Position numbers and translations under genes: made by a program. DNA of 64,000 nt from Actinobacteria bacterium IMCC26077 (GTDB lineage Bacteria; Actinomycetota; Actinomycetes; Nanopelagicales; Nanopelagicaceae). Below are positions 54,473-63,165 of this stretch, one piece after another. The notes beneath the pieces are model-generated. The model was not told the origin of the DNA. It made no database searches and worked only from the letters and a program-made list of their open reading frames with translations. The DNA lies in NCBI GenBank assembly GCA_002284915.1, contig CP015606.1, positions 806,001 to 870,000 on the forward strand, in the 5' to 3' direction. Position 1 is the stretch's first letter. Every line of letters begins with the position of its first letter.

Positions 54473-57298
54473 ATGTCAGACACAGTCGTAAACCGGGCCG
54501 GGAGCAAGCGTGGCGCTGGACTTAAGGTGGAACGGATCTACACCACTGCGGGAGTCCATCCATACGATGAGGTGACCTGGGAGCGACGCGATGTCGTACA
54601 GAACAATTGGAAGACCGGCGAGGTTGTTTTCGAGCAACGCGGAGTCGAATTCCCTGATTTCTGGTCGGTCAACGCCTCGACGATCGTCACCACGAAGTAC
54701 TTCCGTGGCGCAGTAGGTTATGAGAACCGCGAGTGGTCATTGAAGCAAGTGATTGATCGCGTAGTGCTCACCTACACCAAAGCAGGAAAAGAATTTGGTT
54801 ACTTTGCTAGTGATGCAGATGCCGAGATTTTCGAGCATGAATTAACGTGGATGCTCCTGCACCAGGTCTTCTCCTTTAACTCTCCAGTTTGGTTCAATGT
54901 CGGAACTGCAGCGCCACAACAGGTGAGCGCATGCTTCATCCTCTCGGTCGATGACACGATGGATTCGATCCTCAACTGGTACCGCGAGGAGGGCATGATC
55001 TTCAAAGGCGGCTCGGGTGCAGGTTTGAACCTCTCCCGAATCCGTTCATCGAAGGAGCTCCTCAAGTCTGGCGGCACCGCATCCGGACCGGTCTCCTTCA
55101 TGCGTGGGGCCGATGCCTCTGCAGGAACCATCAAATCTGGTGGCGCAACTCGTCGCGCTGCGAAGATGGTCGTCCTCGATGTCGATCATCCAGATATCGA
55201 AGAGTTCATCGAAACCAAGGTGAGCGAAGAAGAGAAGATCCGCGTACTTCGCGATGCTGGTTTCGATATGGATCTCGGCGGCAAGGACATCATCTCGGTC
55301 CAATATCAAAATGCCAATAACTCCGTTCGTGTGAGCGATGACTTCATGCGCGCATATGAAGAAGGAAAAGAATTCGGCCTTCGCGCTCGTTCCACCGGTG
55401 AGATTATCGAGCATGTAAATTCCCGCTCACTCTTCCGCAAAATGGCAGAGGCGGCATGGGCATGCGCTGACCCAGGCATCCAATATGACGACACCATCAA
55501 TGATTGGCATACCAATCCAGAGACGGGTCGAATCAATGCCTCGAACCCATGCTCTGAGTACATGTCACTCGATAACTCTTCGTGCAACCTTGCCTCACTG
55601 AACCTGATGAAGTTCCTCAAGGCTGATGGTTCATTCGACGCCAAGACCTTCGTCAAAGCAACCGAGATGATCATCACCGCAATGGATATCTCGATCTGCT
55701 TCGCTGATTTCCCCACCGAAGCAATCGGCGATACCACTCGTAAATATCGCCAACTCGGAATTGGCTTTGCCAACATCGGCGCGCTCTTAATGGCATCGGG
55801 TCTGCCATATGACAGCGAAGGCGGTCGCGCTCTCGCTGGTGCAATCACCTCACTAATGACTGGCACCTCGTACCGCCGCTCCGCAGAAATCGCGGGAATC
55901 GTCGGCGCTTATGAGGGATATGCCCGTAACCAAGCAGCGCACACTCGAATCATGCGCAAACATGCAGCAGCATCCGCTGCTGCTCGCTCAGTGACCACTC
56001 TTGATCGCGATGTTTGGACTGAGGCGAATAAGCAGTGGGATGAAGGTTTGAAGATTGGCGAGAAGAATGGCTGGCGCAACGCGCAAGCATCAGTTCTCGC
56101 ACCAACCGGAACCATTGGCTTGATGATGGATTGTGATACCACCGGTATCGAGCCTGACTTCTCACTAGTGAAGTTCAAGAAACTTGTTGGCGGCGGATCG
56201 ATGCAGATCGTCAACCAAACTGTGCCAGCAGCTCTCCGTAAGCTCGGATACACCGAAGAAACGATCGAAGCGATTGTCGAATATATCCAAGCAAATGGCC
56301 ATGTGATTGATGCTCCGGGCCTTAAGCAGGAGCACTACGACGTCTTCGATTGCGCGCTCGGCGCTCGTTCGATTGCGCCGATGGGCCACGTTCGAATGAT
56401 GGCTGCATGTCAACCATTCCTCTCGGGCGCGATCTCCAAGACGGTCAACCTTCCTGAAGAGGCAACGGTCGAAGAGGTAGAAGAGGTCTACTACGAGGGC
56501 TGGAAGCTTGGTCTTAAGGCGCTCGCGGTCTATCGCGATAACTGCAAAGTTGGCCAACCACTCTCTGATGGCAAGGCGAAGAAGAAGGATGAGCCTGTTG
56601 TCGAGAGCGCAGCTCCGGCACGTGCCACCCGTAAGCGCTTGCCAAAGTCACGACCATCTCGCACCACCTCCTTTAACGTTGGTGGCGCAGAGGGTTATAT
56701 GACTGCAGGCGCATATGACGATGGCGCCCTCGGTGAAGTCTTCTTAAAGCTCGGCAAGCAGGGTTCGACCCTTGCTGGCGTGATGGATGCCTTCTCTATC
56801 GCAGTCTCGATTGGTCTCCAATACGGTGTCCCGCTCGAGACGTATGTGCAGAAGTTCACCAACTTGCGCTTCGAGCCAGCAGGCATGACTGACGATGCTG
56901 ATATCCGCATGGCGCAGTCGATGATGGATTACATCTTCCGTCGTCTTGCTCTCGATTATCTGCCAGCAGATGAGCGAGCTGCCCTAGGTATCTTCTCGGC
57001 AGCAGAGCGCGCACGCGCCCTTGATTCAGGTAGCTATAGCGCCACTGAGGTAGCGCCAGCGATGGATGAGGTAGCGATCGACACACCACCAGCAGCGCCA
57101 GCGGCTAAAGCGCAAGATATTGCGATTACGCCAGCGCCAGTTGCTCCAGCGCAGATCGGTTCCTCAACGGAATTGCTTGAAGCAATGATGGGTCGAAGCG
57201 CAGATGCGCCGATGTGTATGACCTGCGGCGTGAAGATGCGCGCAGCGGGTGCGTGCTACGTCTGCGAAGGTTGCGGTTCAACTTCAGGATGCAGCTAA
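54473..57298 (+). CDS. nrdJ: adenosylcobalamin-dependent ribonucleoside-diphosphate reductase (class II)
   Basis: B12-dependent ribonucleotide reductase of 941 residues. Substrate and active-site motifs include FNSPVWFNVGTAAPQQVSAC, FKGGSGAGLNLSRIRS and NPCSEYMSLDNSSCNLASLN, the last with the catalytic Asn-Cys-Glu set. LAPTGTIGLMMDCDTTGIEP and GYMTAGAYDDGALGEVF follow. The C-terminus carries a Cys-rich zinc-ribbon-like end (MCMTCGVKMRAAG, CYVCEGCG) that passes electrons. Needs imported or made cobalamin. It likely forms an operon with nrdR. No class I reductase lies in the window. Confidence 0.96.
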   Translation: MSDTVVNRAGSKRGAGLKVERIYTTAGVHPYDEVTWERRDVVQNNWKTGEVVFEQRGVEFPDFWSVNASTIVTTKYFRGAVGYENREWSLKQVIDRVVLTYTKAGKEFGYFASDADAEIFEHELTWMLLHQVFSFNSPVWFNVGTAAPQQVSACFILSVDDTMDSILNWYREEGMIFKGGSGAGLNLSRIRSSKELLKSGGTASGPVSFMRGADASAGTIKSGGATRRAAKMVVLDVDHPDIEEFIETKVSEEEKIRVLRDAGFDMDLGGKDIISVQYQNANNSVRVSDDFMRAYEEGKEFGLRARSTGEIIEHVNSRSLFRKMAEAAWACADPGIQYDDTINDWHTNPETGRINASNPCSEYMSLDNSSCNLASLNLMKFLKADGSFDAKTFVKATEMIITAMDISICFADFPTEAIGDTTRKYRQLGIGFANIGALLMASGLPYDSEGGRALAGAITSLMTGTSYRRSAEIAGIVGAYEGYARNQAAHTRIMRKHAAASAAARSVTTLDRDVWTEANKQWDEGLKIGEKNGWRNAQASVLAPTGTIGLMMDCDTTGIEPDFSLVKFKKLVGGGSMQIVNQTVPAALRKLGYTEETIEAIVEYIQANGHVIDAPGLKQEHYDVFDCALGARSIAPMGHVRMMAACQPFLSGAISKTVNLPEEATVEEVEEVYYEGWKLGLKALAVYRDNCKVGQPLSDGKAKKKDEPVVESAAPARATRKRLPKSRPSRTTSFNVGGAEGYMTAGAYDDGALGEVFLKLGKQGSTLAGVMDAFSIAVSIGLQYGVPLETYVQKFTNLRFEPAGMTDDADIRMAQSMMDYIFRRLALDYLPADERAALGIFSAAERARALDSGSYSATEVAPAMDEVAIDTPPAAPAAKAQDIAITPAPVAPAQIGSSTELLEAMMGRSADAPMCMTCGVKMRAAGACYVCEGCGSTSGCS

Positions 57299-57308
57299 TT
57301 CTGAAAAA

Positions 57309-58424
57309 GTGAGTAAACGTTTCTCGATAGGGGCCGAGCGCGCGCTTATCAATGGCGAGATCACCTCAGCCTCTATCGAGATAACCGATGGTTTTATCAC
57401 CGCCGTTGAAAGCGCCTTACCTGTTACAGCCGCTGATATCCACGTGCCAGAGGGCGTCCTTTCACCAGGATTTATCGATTGCCAGATCAATGGCATCGCC
57501 GACATCAATTTCGTCGATGCCGATAAAGAGCAGATGGAAGAGGCGCTCGCGCTCTTGGCTTCGCATGGAGTCACCGCATGTACCCCTTCAATGATCTCAG
57601 CCCCCATTGGTGAATTGGTAGCTGCAATCAACACCAGCGATTGTGGCGAGGCAAGTAGCGCAAACGCTCCACGCGCGCTCCACCTCGGTTATCACATCGA
57701 GGGCCCATTCCTCTCTGATCAATTCGCTCGAGCGCATAACGCACGATATTTCCATGATCCCAGTCGAGAGAATCTTCAGCCGATATTAGAGAGTGGCCGG
57801 GTTGCAATCGTCACTCTTGCCCCGGAGCGCCCTGGCGCCCTCGAAGCGATAGCGTCGATTCGCAGCGCCGGCGCCATCGCAAGCGTTGGCCACTCCGCTG
57901 CCACATACGATCAAATGAGTGAAGCGATCTCAGCTGGTTTAAATATGGTCACTCATCTCTTCAATGGGATGGATAAAGATGTCGCGAACGGAATCATTCG
58001 CGCAGCGTGCGAAAGTGAAGAGCTCACCGTCGGGTTTATCGCCGATGGTATTCATAATGATCGAGAAAAAGTCGAGTGGGCATTTGCACACATGGGGGAG
58101 CGAATCGCGCTCGTCACCGATGCCCTCGGCTCGATGCTCGGTGATGAACCGGTCCGCGTAACAGGGCAATCACCTGGTGGCGCTTATCGCAACGATGGCA
58201 CGCTCGCTGGCTCCACTCTCACTCTCGATCAAGTTCTCCTGCGCGCCATCTCGATGGGGGTCCCACTGGCGCAGGCGTTAACTAGCGCTACCCGAACTCC
58301 CGCTCGCGCACTTGGGCGGCGCGACGTGGGCGAGATTCGCGTGGGGGCGCGGGCAGATCTCACCATCTTCGGTGAAGGTGGGAGTATTCGTACCTGGGTC
58401 GGCGGAGTAGAGGTGAAGAAATGA
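57309..58424 (+). CDS. nagA: N-acetylglucosamine-6-phosphate deacetylase
   Basis: Amidohydrolase of 371 residues giving glucosamine-6-phosphate plus acetate. SPGFIDCQINGI, HIEGPFLSDQFARAHN, VGHSAATYDQM and THLFNGM hold metal ligands, and LVTDALGSML carries the catalytic aspartate. The frame runs upstream into nrdJ to 57249; the GTG at 57309, behind GAAAAA, begins normal family sequence. First gene of an amino-sugar operon with a SIS enzyme and a ROK kinase. The stop overlaps the next ATG. Confidence 0.93.
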   Translation: MSKRFSIGAERALINGEITSASIEITDGFITAVESALPVTAADIHVPEGVLSPGFIDCQINGIADINFVDADKEQMEEALALLASHGVTACTPSMISAPIGELVAAINTSDCGEASSANAPRALHLGYHIEGPFLSDQFARAHNARYFHDPSRENLQPILESGRVAIVTLAPERPGALEAIASIRSAGAIASVGHSAATYDQMSEAISAGLNMVTHLFNGMDKDVANGIIRAACESEELTVGFIADGIHNDREKVEWAFAHMGERIALVTDALGSMLGDEPVRVTGQSPGGAYRNDGTLAGSTLTLDQVLLRAISMGVPLAQALTSATRTPARALGRRDVGEIRVGARADLTIFGEGGSIRTWVGGVEVKK

Positions 58425-59458
58425 GCGGAACGAGCGTGATGAGCGCGGAGATTCAGGAGCAAGCTGATGCAATCGCGGCAACGCTCCGATCGCTGCAACC
58501 ATCGCGAAGCGAGCTTTGCGCATTCTTCGACGGTGCGCGCTCAGTTCTCTTCATGGCTCGCGGCACAAGTGACAATGTCGCTGATTATGGTCAATATCTG
58601 ATCTCCACTAAAGCAGGAATTTTGGCAAGTAGCGGTAGCCCATCGTTGGCGACTGCATTTGCTGCTCGCGTCAATCTCGAAGGTCAGATTGTCATCGGTA
58701 TAAGCCAGTCAGGTGCCACAGCCGAAATTGTGCAATCACTCGAGTGGGCCAAGCGATCGGGTGCAAAAACGCTGGCGCTCACCAATGTCGCCAATAGTCC
58801 AATCACCACCGTTGCCGACCTCACCCTGGTGACAGTTGCTGGGATGGAGCGAGCAGTTCCGGCAACAAAGAGCTTCTCTAGCGCAATGGTGGCGATGGCC
58901 TGGATTGCATCGAGCTTGAGCGGTGGTTCGCTCGATGAAGAATTGGCAGAGATTGCCACGCAAGTCCGCGATGTGCTCGCCCAGCCATTTGACCTTGCTG
59001 CTATCGAAGCCTTAATTGGCGCAGCGAATACTTTGGTGGTCTCTGGCAGAGGTTTCGGACAATCGGTTGCAAAAGAGATCGCGCTGAAATTGAAGGAGTG
59101 TGCATTGATCAATGCCTCTGGGCTCTCGTTCGCTGACTTGCGTCACGGCCCAGTAGCTGTATTTAGCCAAGGTTTTCCCCTTATCTCACTCGGATTGAGC
59201 GCGCGCTCGCCGCTGCTCTCTGGTCTCCACGATTTACAGCGCGCCGCCCATCAGGCTGGAGCTCCCATCATCAATATTGGTGGAGTAAGCGCTGAAGGAG
59301 TTCCAGTGCATGCAATTGCCTTGCCAGAGCTCTCTGACGAATTACTCCCCATCCTTCAGGTAATCCCTGGCCAAATACTTGCCGAACACATTGCTCGGAA
59401 ACGTGGCTTTAACCCCGATCAACCACGCGGTCTTAATAAAGTGACGCAGACGCTCTAA
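58421..59458 (+). CDS. SIS-domain glucosamine-6-phosphate deaminase/isomerase-like protein
   Basis: Double-SIS protein of 345 residues like the isomerase half of GlmS but without the glutaminase domain. Motifs are ARGTSDNVADYGQYL, GISQSGATAEIVQSL, SGRGFGQSVAKEIALKLKE and the GlmS-type LSFADLRHGPVAVF. Such enzymes (NagB-II/AgaS type) deaminate glucosamine-6-phosphate to fructose-6-phosphate. Placement right after nagA supports that reaction. Coupled to nagA by a four-base overlap. Confidence 0.87.
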   Translation: MSGTSVMSAEIQEQADAIAATLRSLQPSRSELCAFFDGARSVLFMARGTSDNVADYGQYLISTKAGILASSGSPSLATAFAARVNLEGQIVIGISQSGATAEIVQSLEWAKRSGAKTLALTNVANSPITTVADLTLVTVAGMERAVPATKSFSSAMVAMAWIASSLSGGSLDEELAEIATQVRDVLAQPFDLAAIEALIGAANTLVVSGRGFGQSVAKEIALKLKECALINASGLSFADLRHGPVAVFSQGFPLISLGLSARSPLLSGLHDLQRAAHQAGAPIINIGGVSAEGVPVHAIALPELSDELLPILQVIPGQILAEHIARKRGFNPDQPRGLNKVTQTL

Positions 59459-59489
59459 CGCCATGAGAATTCGATAACAAAGGAAAACA

Positions 59490-60368
59490 ATGGCGCTCGC
59501 ACTAGGGATAGATATTGGTGGTACGAAGATTTCGGCCGCCCTCGTCCGCTATGGCGAGATTGTCAAGAAGATTGAAATTCCATTTGTCCGCGAGGGAATT
59601 GTTGATGAGCTAGCGCGAGCGATTGCAGAGATTGATCCCGACCAGAGCACAGAGAGCGTGGGCATTGCGTGTGCTGGATTAATCGATTCTGAACGCGGGT
59701 TGATTACCTTCGCGGGAAATCTCGACTTTGAAAATTTCCCACTTCGAGATCTCTTAGCACCAAAGATCAAACGCGAGATTGCATTGACCAATGATGCAAG
59801 CGCTGCCGGGTGGGGTGAATTTCGCTATGGCGCCGGAAAAGAATTTAGCCACATGGCATTACTCGCCGTGGGTACCGGAATTGGTGGTGCGCTAATTCTC
59901 AATCGCTCGCTCGTATTAGGAGCGCATGGATTAGGGGCCGAACTTGGCCATCTCAACGTCCCTGGCGCGAACGCCACCTGTCCCTGCGGCCTAGTGGGAT
60001 GCGTAGAAGCGGTTGCAAGCGGCCGTGCGATGGAGCGAAAAGCGCAGGAGTTGGGATTTGCACACACTCAAGCGCTCGCGGATGCTGCTCGAGCTGGAGA
60101 TGCGAAAGCGCGTCAACTCTTTGACGAGATGGGCTGGGCGATAGGCGCGATTTCGGGTCGATTAACCAACGTCGTTGATCTTGAGGCGCTCATCATTGGG
60201 GGCGGCTTTGGCGCGACCTTCGATCTCTGGGAATCAGGTGCGCAACGAGGATTGCGCGAGAATATCGTGGTCCCTGCATTACGAACCGTGCCGATCTTCA
60301 AGCGGGCGCAACTAGGAAATGATGCTGGCGTAATTGGCGTTGCAGATTTCGCCTATGGCAAGCGCTGA
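59490..60368 (+). CDS. ROK-family sugar kinase, probable N-acetylglucosamine kinase
   Basis: ATP-dependent kinase of 292 residues. The phosphate loop is GIDIGGTKISAALVR, the catalytic Asp is in LTNDASAAGWGE, and the zinc site is CPCGLVGCVEAVASGRAM. GAELGHLNV is the ROK sugar-binding motif. With nagA and the SIS deaminase it would make N-acetylglucosamine-6-phosphate from the free sugar; glucokinase is the alternative. No transporter for the sugar is adjacent. Its end overlaps the NUDIX gene tail-to-tail by 16 bases. Confidence 0.88.
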   Translation: MALALGIDIGGTKISAALVRYGEIVKKIEIPFVREGIVDELARAIAEIDPDQSTESVGIACAGLIDSERGLITFAGNLDFENFPLRDLLAPKIKREIALTNDASAAGWGEFRYGAGKEFSHMALLAVGTGIGGALILNRSLVLGAHGLGAELGHLNVPGANATCPCGLVGCVEAVASGRAMERKAQELGFAHTQALADAARAGDAKARQLFDEMGWAIGAISGRLTNVVDLEALIIGGGFGATFDLWESGAQRGLRENIVVPALRTVPIFKRAQLGNDAGVIGVADFAYGKR

Positions 60369-60826
60369 ATAATCTCGCGTAACTTCTCCCAATTTCTGCC
60401 AAATGCTGGATGAAGAGTCAATGTGGTGACATCTGCTATCTCAATCCAACGCACTTCAATCGACTCCTGATTTGCCGCGATTGGTTCGCATGGAGCAAGA
60501 GCCGTTGCGATGATGGTGTGGTAACTCCACTGGCCATGACTCTCAGAGCTCTCATTGAGTATTTCAATCTCATCTGCAGTGATGCCTACCTCTTCATGCG
60601 CTTCGCGTATCGCCGCTTCAATAAAGCTCTCGTGAGAATCGCGGGCGCCTCCAGGAATTCCCCAGGTGTCACCGTTATGGACCCACGGCGCACGGTGTTG
60701 CAGCAGCACGCTCTGATCACGGAGTAGGAGCAAACCTGCGGCGCCGTATTTTCCCCAATGTTTACCGCCGCAGGGACAATCCACCCACCCGTCACCATCT
60801 CTTGCGGCCATGGCCATTGGTACCAC
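60353..60826 (-). CDS. NUDIX hydrolase
   Basis: Nucleotide-pyrophosphatase-type protein of 157 residues. The Nudix box is spread over GGARDSHESFIEAAIREAHE plus EVGI, near residues 59-82. A short Cys/His-bearing leader (DCPCGGKHWG) precedes the domain. The GTG at 60826 follows GGGAGAAGGAAGA; ATGs at 60817 and 60811 are alternatives. The substrate is not predictable. It stands alone on the minus strand. Confidence 0.85.
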   Translation of the reverse strand: MVPMAMAARDGDGWVDCPCGGKHWGKYGAAGLLLLRDQSVLLQHRAPWVHNGDTWGIPGGARDSHESFIEAAIREAHEEVGITADEIEILNESSESHGQWSYHTIIATALAPCEPIAANQESIEVRWIEIADVTTLTLHPAFGRNWEKLREIIQRLP

Positions 60827-60903
60827 AGGAGTCTTCCTTCTCCCACTTGAACCTTCATCGATAGTTCAATTCACAGGGGGTAAATTCCTCTTTTTTCATC
60901 ATC

Positions 60904-60909
60904 TACGCT
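60904..60909 (+). promoter_or_regulatory. candidate -10 element of the lipoprotein gene (leaderless)
   Basis: TACGCT ends seven bases before the ATG at 60917; CGCGCCA in between is no Shine-Dalgarno. Confidence 0.35.
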
Positions 60910-60916
60910 CGCGCCA

Positions 60917-61270
60917 ATGTTCAGTTCCCATAGGTTGCCCAGACTTCAATCCGTTCGATTATTTATGGCATTAGCGCTCCTCACGATGGCTAGCTGCGCG
61001 AAGCCTGTGCAGCTTGAGCAAGCTCCTACCGGAGAGAGCTCGCTCTCCGTAGTTCGCGAGAGCTACTTGATTCCACCAGAAATCCCCGCAACGCTCCTTG
61101 ATTATCTCTTCAGAAAAATACCGGGCGAGAGCGAGATTGTCTCGATAACTGTCACCGATCACTCCACGGATAGTTGGACGTTAGAGATCACCCGCGAAGA
61201 ATTGCCCAATCGCTCGATTGTGGAACGGCGACGATTCTTGATGATTGATGGAGAGTGGTTCGAGCGATGA
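60917..61270 (+). CDS. small putative lipoprotein of unknown function
   Basis: Protein of 117 residues, not recognised. The N-terminus is a signal peptide with lipobox LTMASC, so cleavage before Cys27 and lipid anchoring are likely. The mature part is about 90 residues with SYLIPPEIPATLLDYLF and a beta-like SIVERRRFLMIDGEWFER end. It is coupled (ATGA) to a secreted PKD-like protein, and the two probably work together at the cell surface. Confidence 0.65.
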   Translation: MFSSHRLPRLQSVRLFMALALLTMASCAKPVQLEQAPTGESSLSVVRESYLIPPEIPATLLDYLFRKIPGESEIVSITVTDHSTDSWTLEITREELPNRSIVERRRFLMIDGEWFER

Positions 61271-61911
61271 AAGCGCACCGGTTGGTTCTCGCTAGCACTG
61301 CGCTCGCACTCTTACTGTCGTTGATGCTAGCGCCAGAGGCGCAGAGCGCTGATTGCAGTAAAACGTGCGTTGAAGTTCGCCGAGAAGGTAGTGAGCTGGT
61401 GATTACAGCGCGGCGCGACCCCATTAGAGCCGTTCGACCATCGATATCTCCGAGCCCCACTCCAACTCGACGTGCGCAACCACGAACCACTGCTCGCCCC
61501 GTAAGGCGGCGGAATTTCTCCGACCATATTCGAGAGCTCTTGCCTACGGGGAGTTTTCGTACCTTGCCGAATGGGGGAGCGCTCATCAATGAGCCGCTTC
61601 TCGTTCATTCGATGGGGTGCGTAGATCTTCGAAAGTCGCTGCCCATCCTCGACACCACGGTCGAACTTCAGTTACACCCAGAGATCACCTGGTCGTGGGG
61701 CGATGGCCAGCGCGAGAGCTGGTCGGGCAGCGCCACTCGAGGAGCGCACATCTACCGGCGCGCCGGGCGCTACCACATAGAGATGCGCTGCCAGTGGCGC
61801 GGTTGGTTTCGCACCCCGCATTCATCGTGGGCGCCGATTCCGGAGGGGATTTACTCCACAGCTGTCGAGCGAGTTGAGCTCTTTCGCGCACATGTCTTCT
61901 TCACCGAATGA
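61267..61911 (+). CDS. secreted protein with PKD-like fold
   Basis: Protein of 214 residues with a signal peptide (about 1-27, ending AQSA). A short Cys-containing beta segment (CSKTCVEVRREG) and a Pro/Arg/Thr-rich linker (about 55-80) follow. A C-terminal domain with ITWSWGDGQRESWSGSA and HIYRRAGRYHIEMRCQW resembles the W-x-W/F-GDG ... H-x-Y-x-x-x-G-x-Y pattern of PKD domains. The ATG at 61267 overlaps the lipoprotein stop; an in-frame GTG 12 bases upstream is less likely. Function unknown; surface or envelope role inferred. Confidence 0.65.
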   Translation: MKAHRLVLASTALALLLSLMLAPEAQSADCSKTCVEVRREGSELVITARRDPIRAVRPSISPSPTPTRRAQPRTTARPVRRRNFSDHIRELLPTGSFRTLPNGGALINEPLLVHSMGCVDLRKSLPILDTTVELQLHPEITWSWGDGQRESWSGSATRGAHIYRRAGRYHIEMRCQWRGWFRTPHSSWAPIPEGIYSTAVERVELFRAHVFFTE

Positions 61912-61917
61912 GCCTGC

Positions 61918-61929
61918 CCACAATTGTGG
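61918..61929. promoter_or_regulatory. perfect 12-bp palindrome upstream of the DUF4192 gene
   Basis: CCACAATTGTGG lies in the 65-bp gap between the PKD-like and DUF4192 genes. It could be an operator for a dimeric regulator. A perfect palindrome of this length in so short a gap is uncommon, but no regulator is identified. Confidence 0.3.
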
Positions 61930-61976
61930 TGGATAAGTAAATTCTTCGTCAGAGATTGGCAGCACCCTTTGGCGCT

Positions 61977-62942
61977 ATGACAACTATCTCGACACCAACC
62001 GAACTCATCACTGCCGTTCCCTTCCTCCTTCATTCTCAACCAGAGAGCGCACTTGTTCTGATTGCGCTCTCTGAAGGAGTTGTTGAACTTGCTATCGAAG
62101 TGCAATTACCAACAGCCGCTCCATCCGAACTTGGCGAAGAATTCCTTGCGCCGCTTCGGGCAACATCGGTAGATCAACTACTCCTGCTCGCTTATCTACC
62201 AACCGACTATGAACGGGAGCAGGGCGTGGCAATCGCCGAGCAGCTCCTTGGCCACTGCGAAGAAATCGCTCCAGTAAAGGATTTTCTTATCATCCATCGT
62301 GGCAGGTGGCGTTCCTTCCTCTGCAAAGATGAGGAGTGTTGCGACCCAGCGGGGCAGGCGTTGCCAGATATCGCCTCGAGCCAGATTGCTGCCGAGCATG
62401 TCTTTCAAGGGCTCGTTATGCCTCCGCTGAGCGAGCAGAGTAAAGAGCCGCCACGACTAGATCAGTTGATCGAAGAGGCACAGAGTGAATTTCAGCGGTG
62501 CGAAGTAACGCTTCGCTCTAAGCGTGGCGTGATTGCGCTCCTTCGATTGATCACTCACTTCACCATTCATGGAGCGATTGAAGATGAGCGAATTGCAGCT
62601 GATGCGCTCGTCGGGTTGAGCGATATCCAAGTTCGAGATTTCGCAATTGGTTCCCATGGTGATGAGAACCTCGAGCTGCACCAAAAGTTATGGCAGGCGC
62701 TCCTGGATATCGCTCCACCAGGTTTTCGCGCACCTGTTGCCACGCTCTTAGCGCTCGTCCACTACGAGGGGCGAGATAGCCAGGCTGCACAATCAGCATT
62801 GGAGCGCTCGCTCTGCGATGACCCGCATTACTCTCTTGCACATCTTTTGCAGAAGACCTTCGCTGCCGGGTGGCCACCTGAGGCCTTCACCACAATGCGC
62901 CATGAGCTCCATCCCAAATTACGCGCTGAGCTGCTCAGTTAG
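61977..62942 (+). CDS. DUF4192 family protein
   Basis: Cytoplasmic protein of 321 residues. The N-terminal DUF4192 signature is STPTELITAVPFLLHSQPES with ALVLIALSEG. A helical C-terminal half follows with tandem helices (LLALVHYEGRDSQAAQSALE, YSLAHLLQKTFAAGW) that look TPR-like. The family is found almost only in actinobacteria and has no established function. The ATG at 61977 was chosen; a TTG at 61956 is upstream. Confidence 0.85.
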   Translation: MTTISTPTELITAVPFLLHSQPESALVLIALSEGVVELAIEVQLPTAAPSELGEEFLAPLRATSVDQLLLLAYLPTDYEREQGVAIAEQLLGHCEEIAPVKDFLIIHRGRWRSFLCKDEECCDPAGQALPDIASSQIAAEHVFQGLVMPPLSEQSKEPPRLDQLIEEAQSEFQRCEVTLRSKRGVIALLRLITHFTIHGAIEDERIAADALVGLSDIQVRDFAIGSHGDENLELHQKLWQALLDIAPPGFRAPVATLLALVHYEGRDSQAAQSALERSLCDDPHYSLAHLLQKTFAAGWPPEAFTTMRHELHPKLRAELLS

Positions 62943-62961
62943 TCAGCGTTCACCCCTGCCA

Positions 62962-62991
62962 TTGGACATTTAGCCGATATTTACCTATCTT
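62962..62991 (+). promoter_or_regulatory. promoter of the SAM-IV riboswitch / metY transcript
   Basis: TTGGAC (62962-62967) and TATCTT (62986-62991) are 18 bp apart. Transcription would start near 62998-63000, exactly at the first paired bases of the riboswitch. Confidence 0.6.
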
Positions 62992-62999
62992 TTCTCTTA

Positions 63000-63115
63000 G
63001 GTCATGAGTTCCAGTTGTAAGCCCCGGCTAACTGGACGGCAACCCTCCGCCGCGGTGGGGTGCTCCGGGTGAAGACCAGGTCGTTACGAAAGTCGTAGCG
63101 GCAAGCGCGGGTATC
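63000..63115 (+). ncRNA. SAM-IV riboswitch
   Basis: S-adenosylmethionine-sensing leader of the actinobacterial SAM-IV class. P1 pairs GGTC (63000-63003) with GACC (63074-63077). P2 pairs CCAGTT (63011-63016) with AACTGG (63030-63035). The internal loop GCCCCGG (63021-63027) can form the pseudoknot with CTCCGGG (63063-63069), and the core ACGGCAACCCTCC and GGTGGGGTGCTCC segments are present. Downstream bases to about 63115 would form the extra SAM-IV helices. It sits before metY, its known target class. High SAM should lower metY expression. Confidence 0.88.
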
Positions 63116-63134
63116 TCACCGAAAGGTAATACCC
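63109..63134 (+). promoter_or_regulatory. hairpin after the SAM-IV aptamer
   Basis: GGGTAT (63109-63114) pairs with ATACCC (63129-63134), with CACC/GGT pairs inside. It lacks a U-run, so it may be the expression platform acting otherwise, or part of the aptamer's 3' helices. Confidence 0.4.
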
Positions 63135-63165
63135 CCTTATACGAAGCTATGAAGGGATAACTCTC

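Noticed and set aside
57249-57308. nagA starting inside nrdJ
   Set aside because: The first 20 codons overlap the Cys-rich nrdJ end in another frame; GTG at 57309 begins typical NagA sequence.
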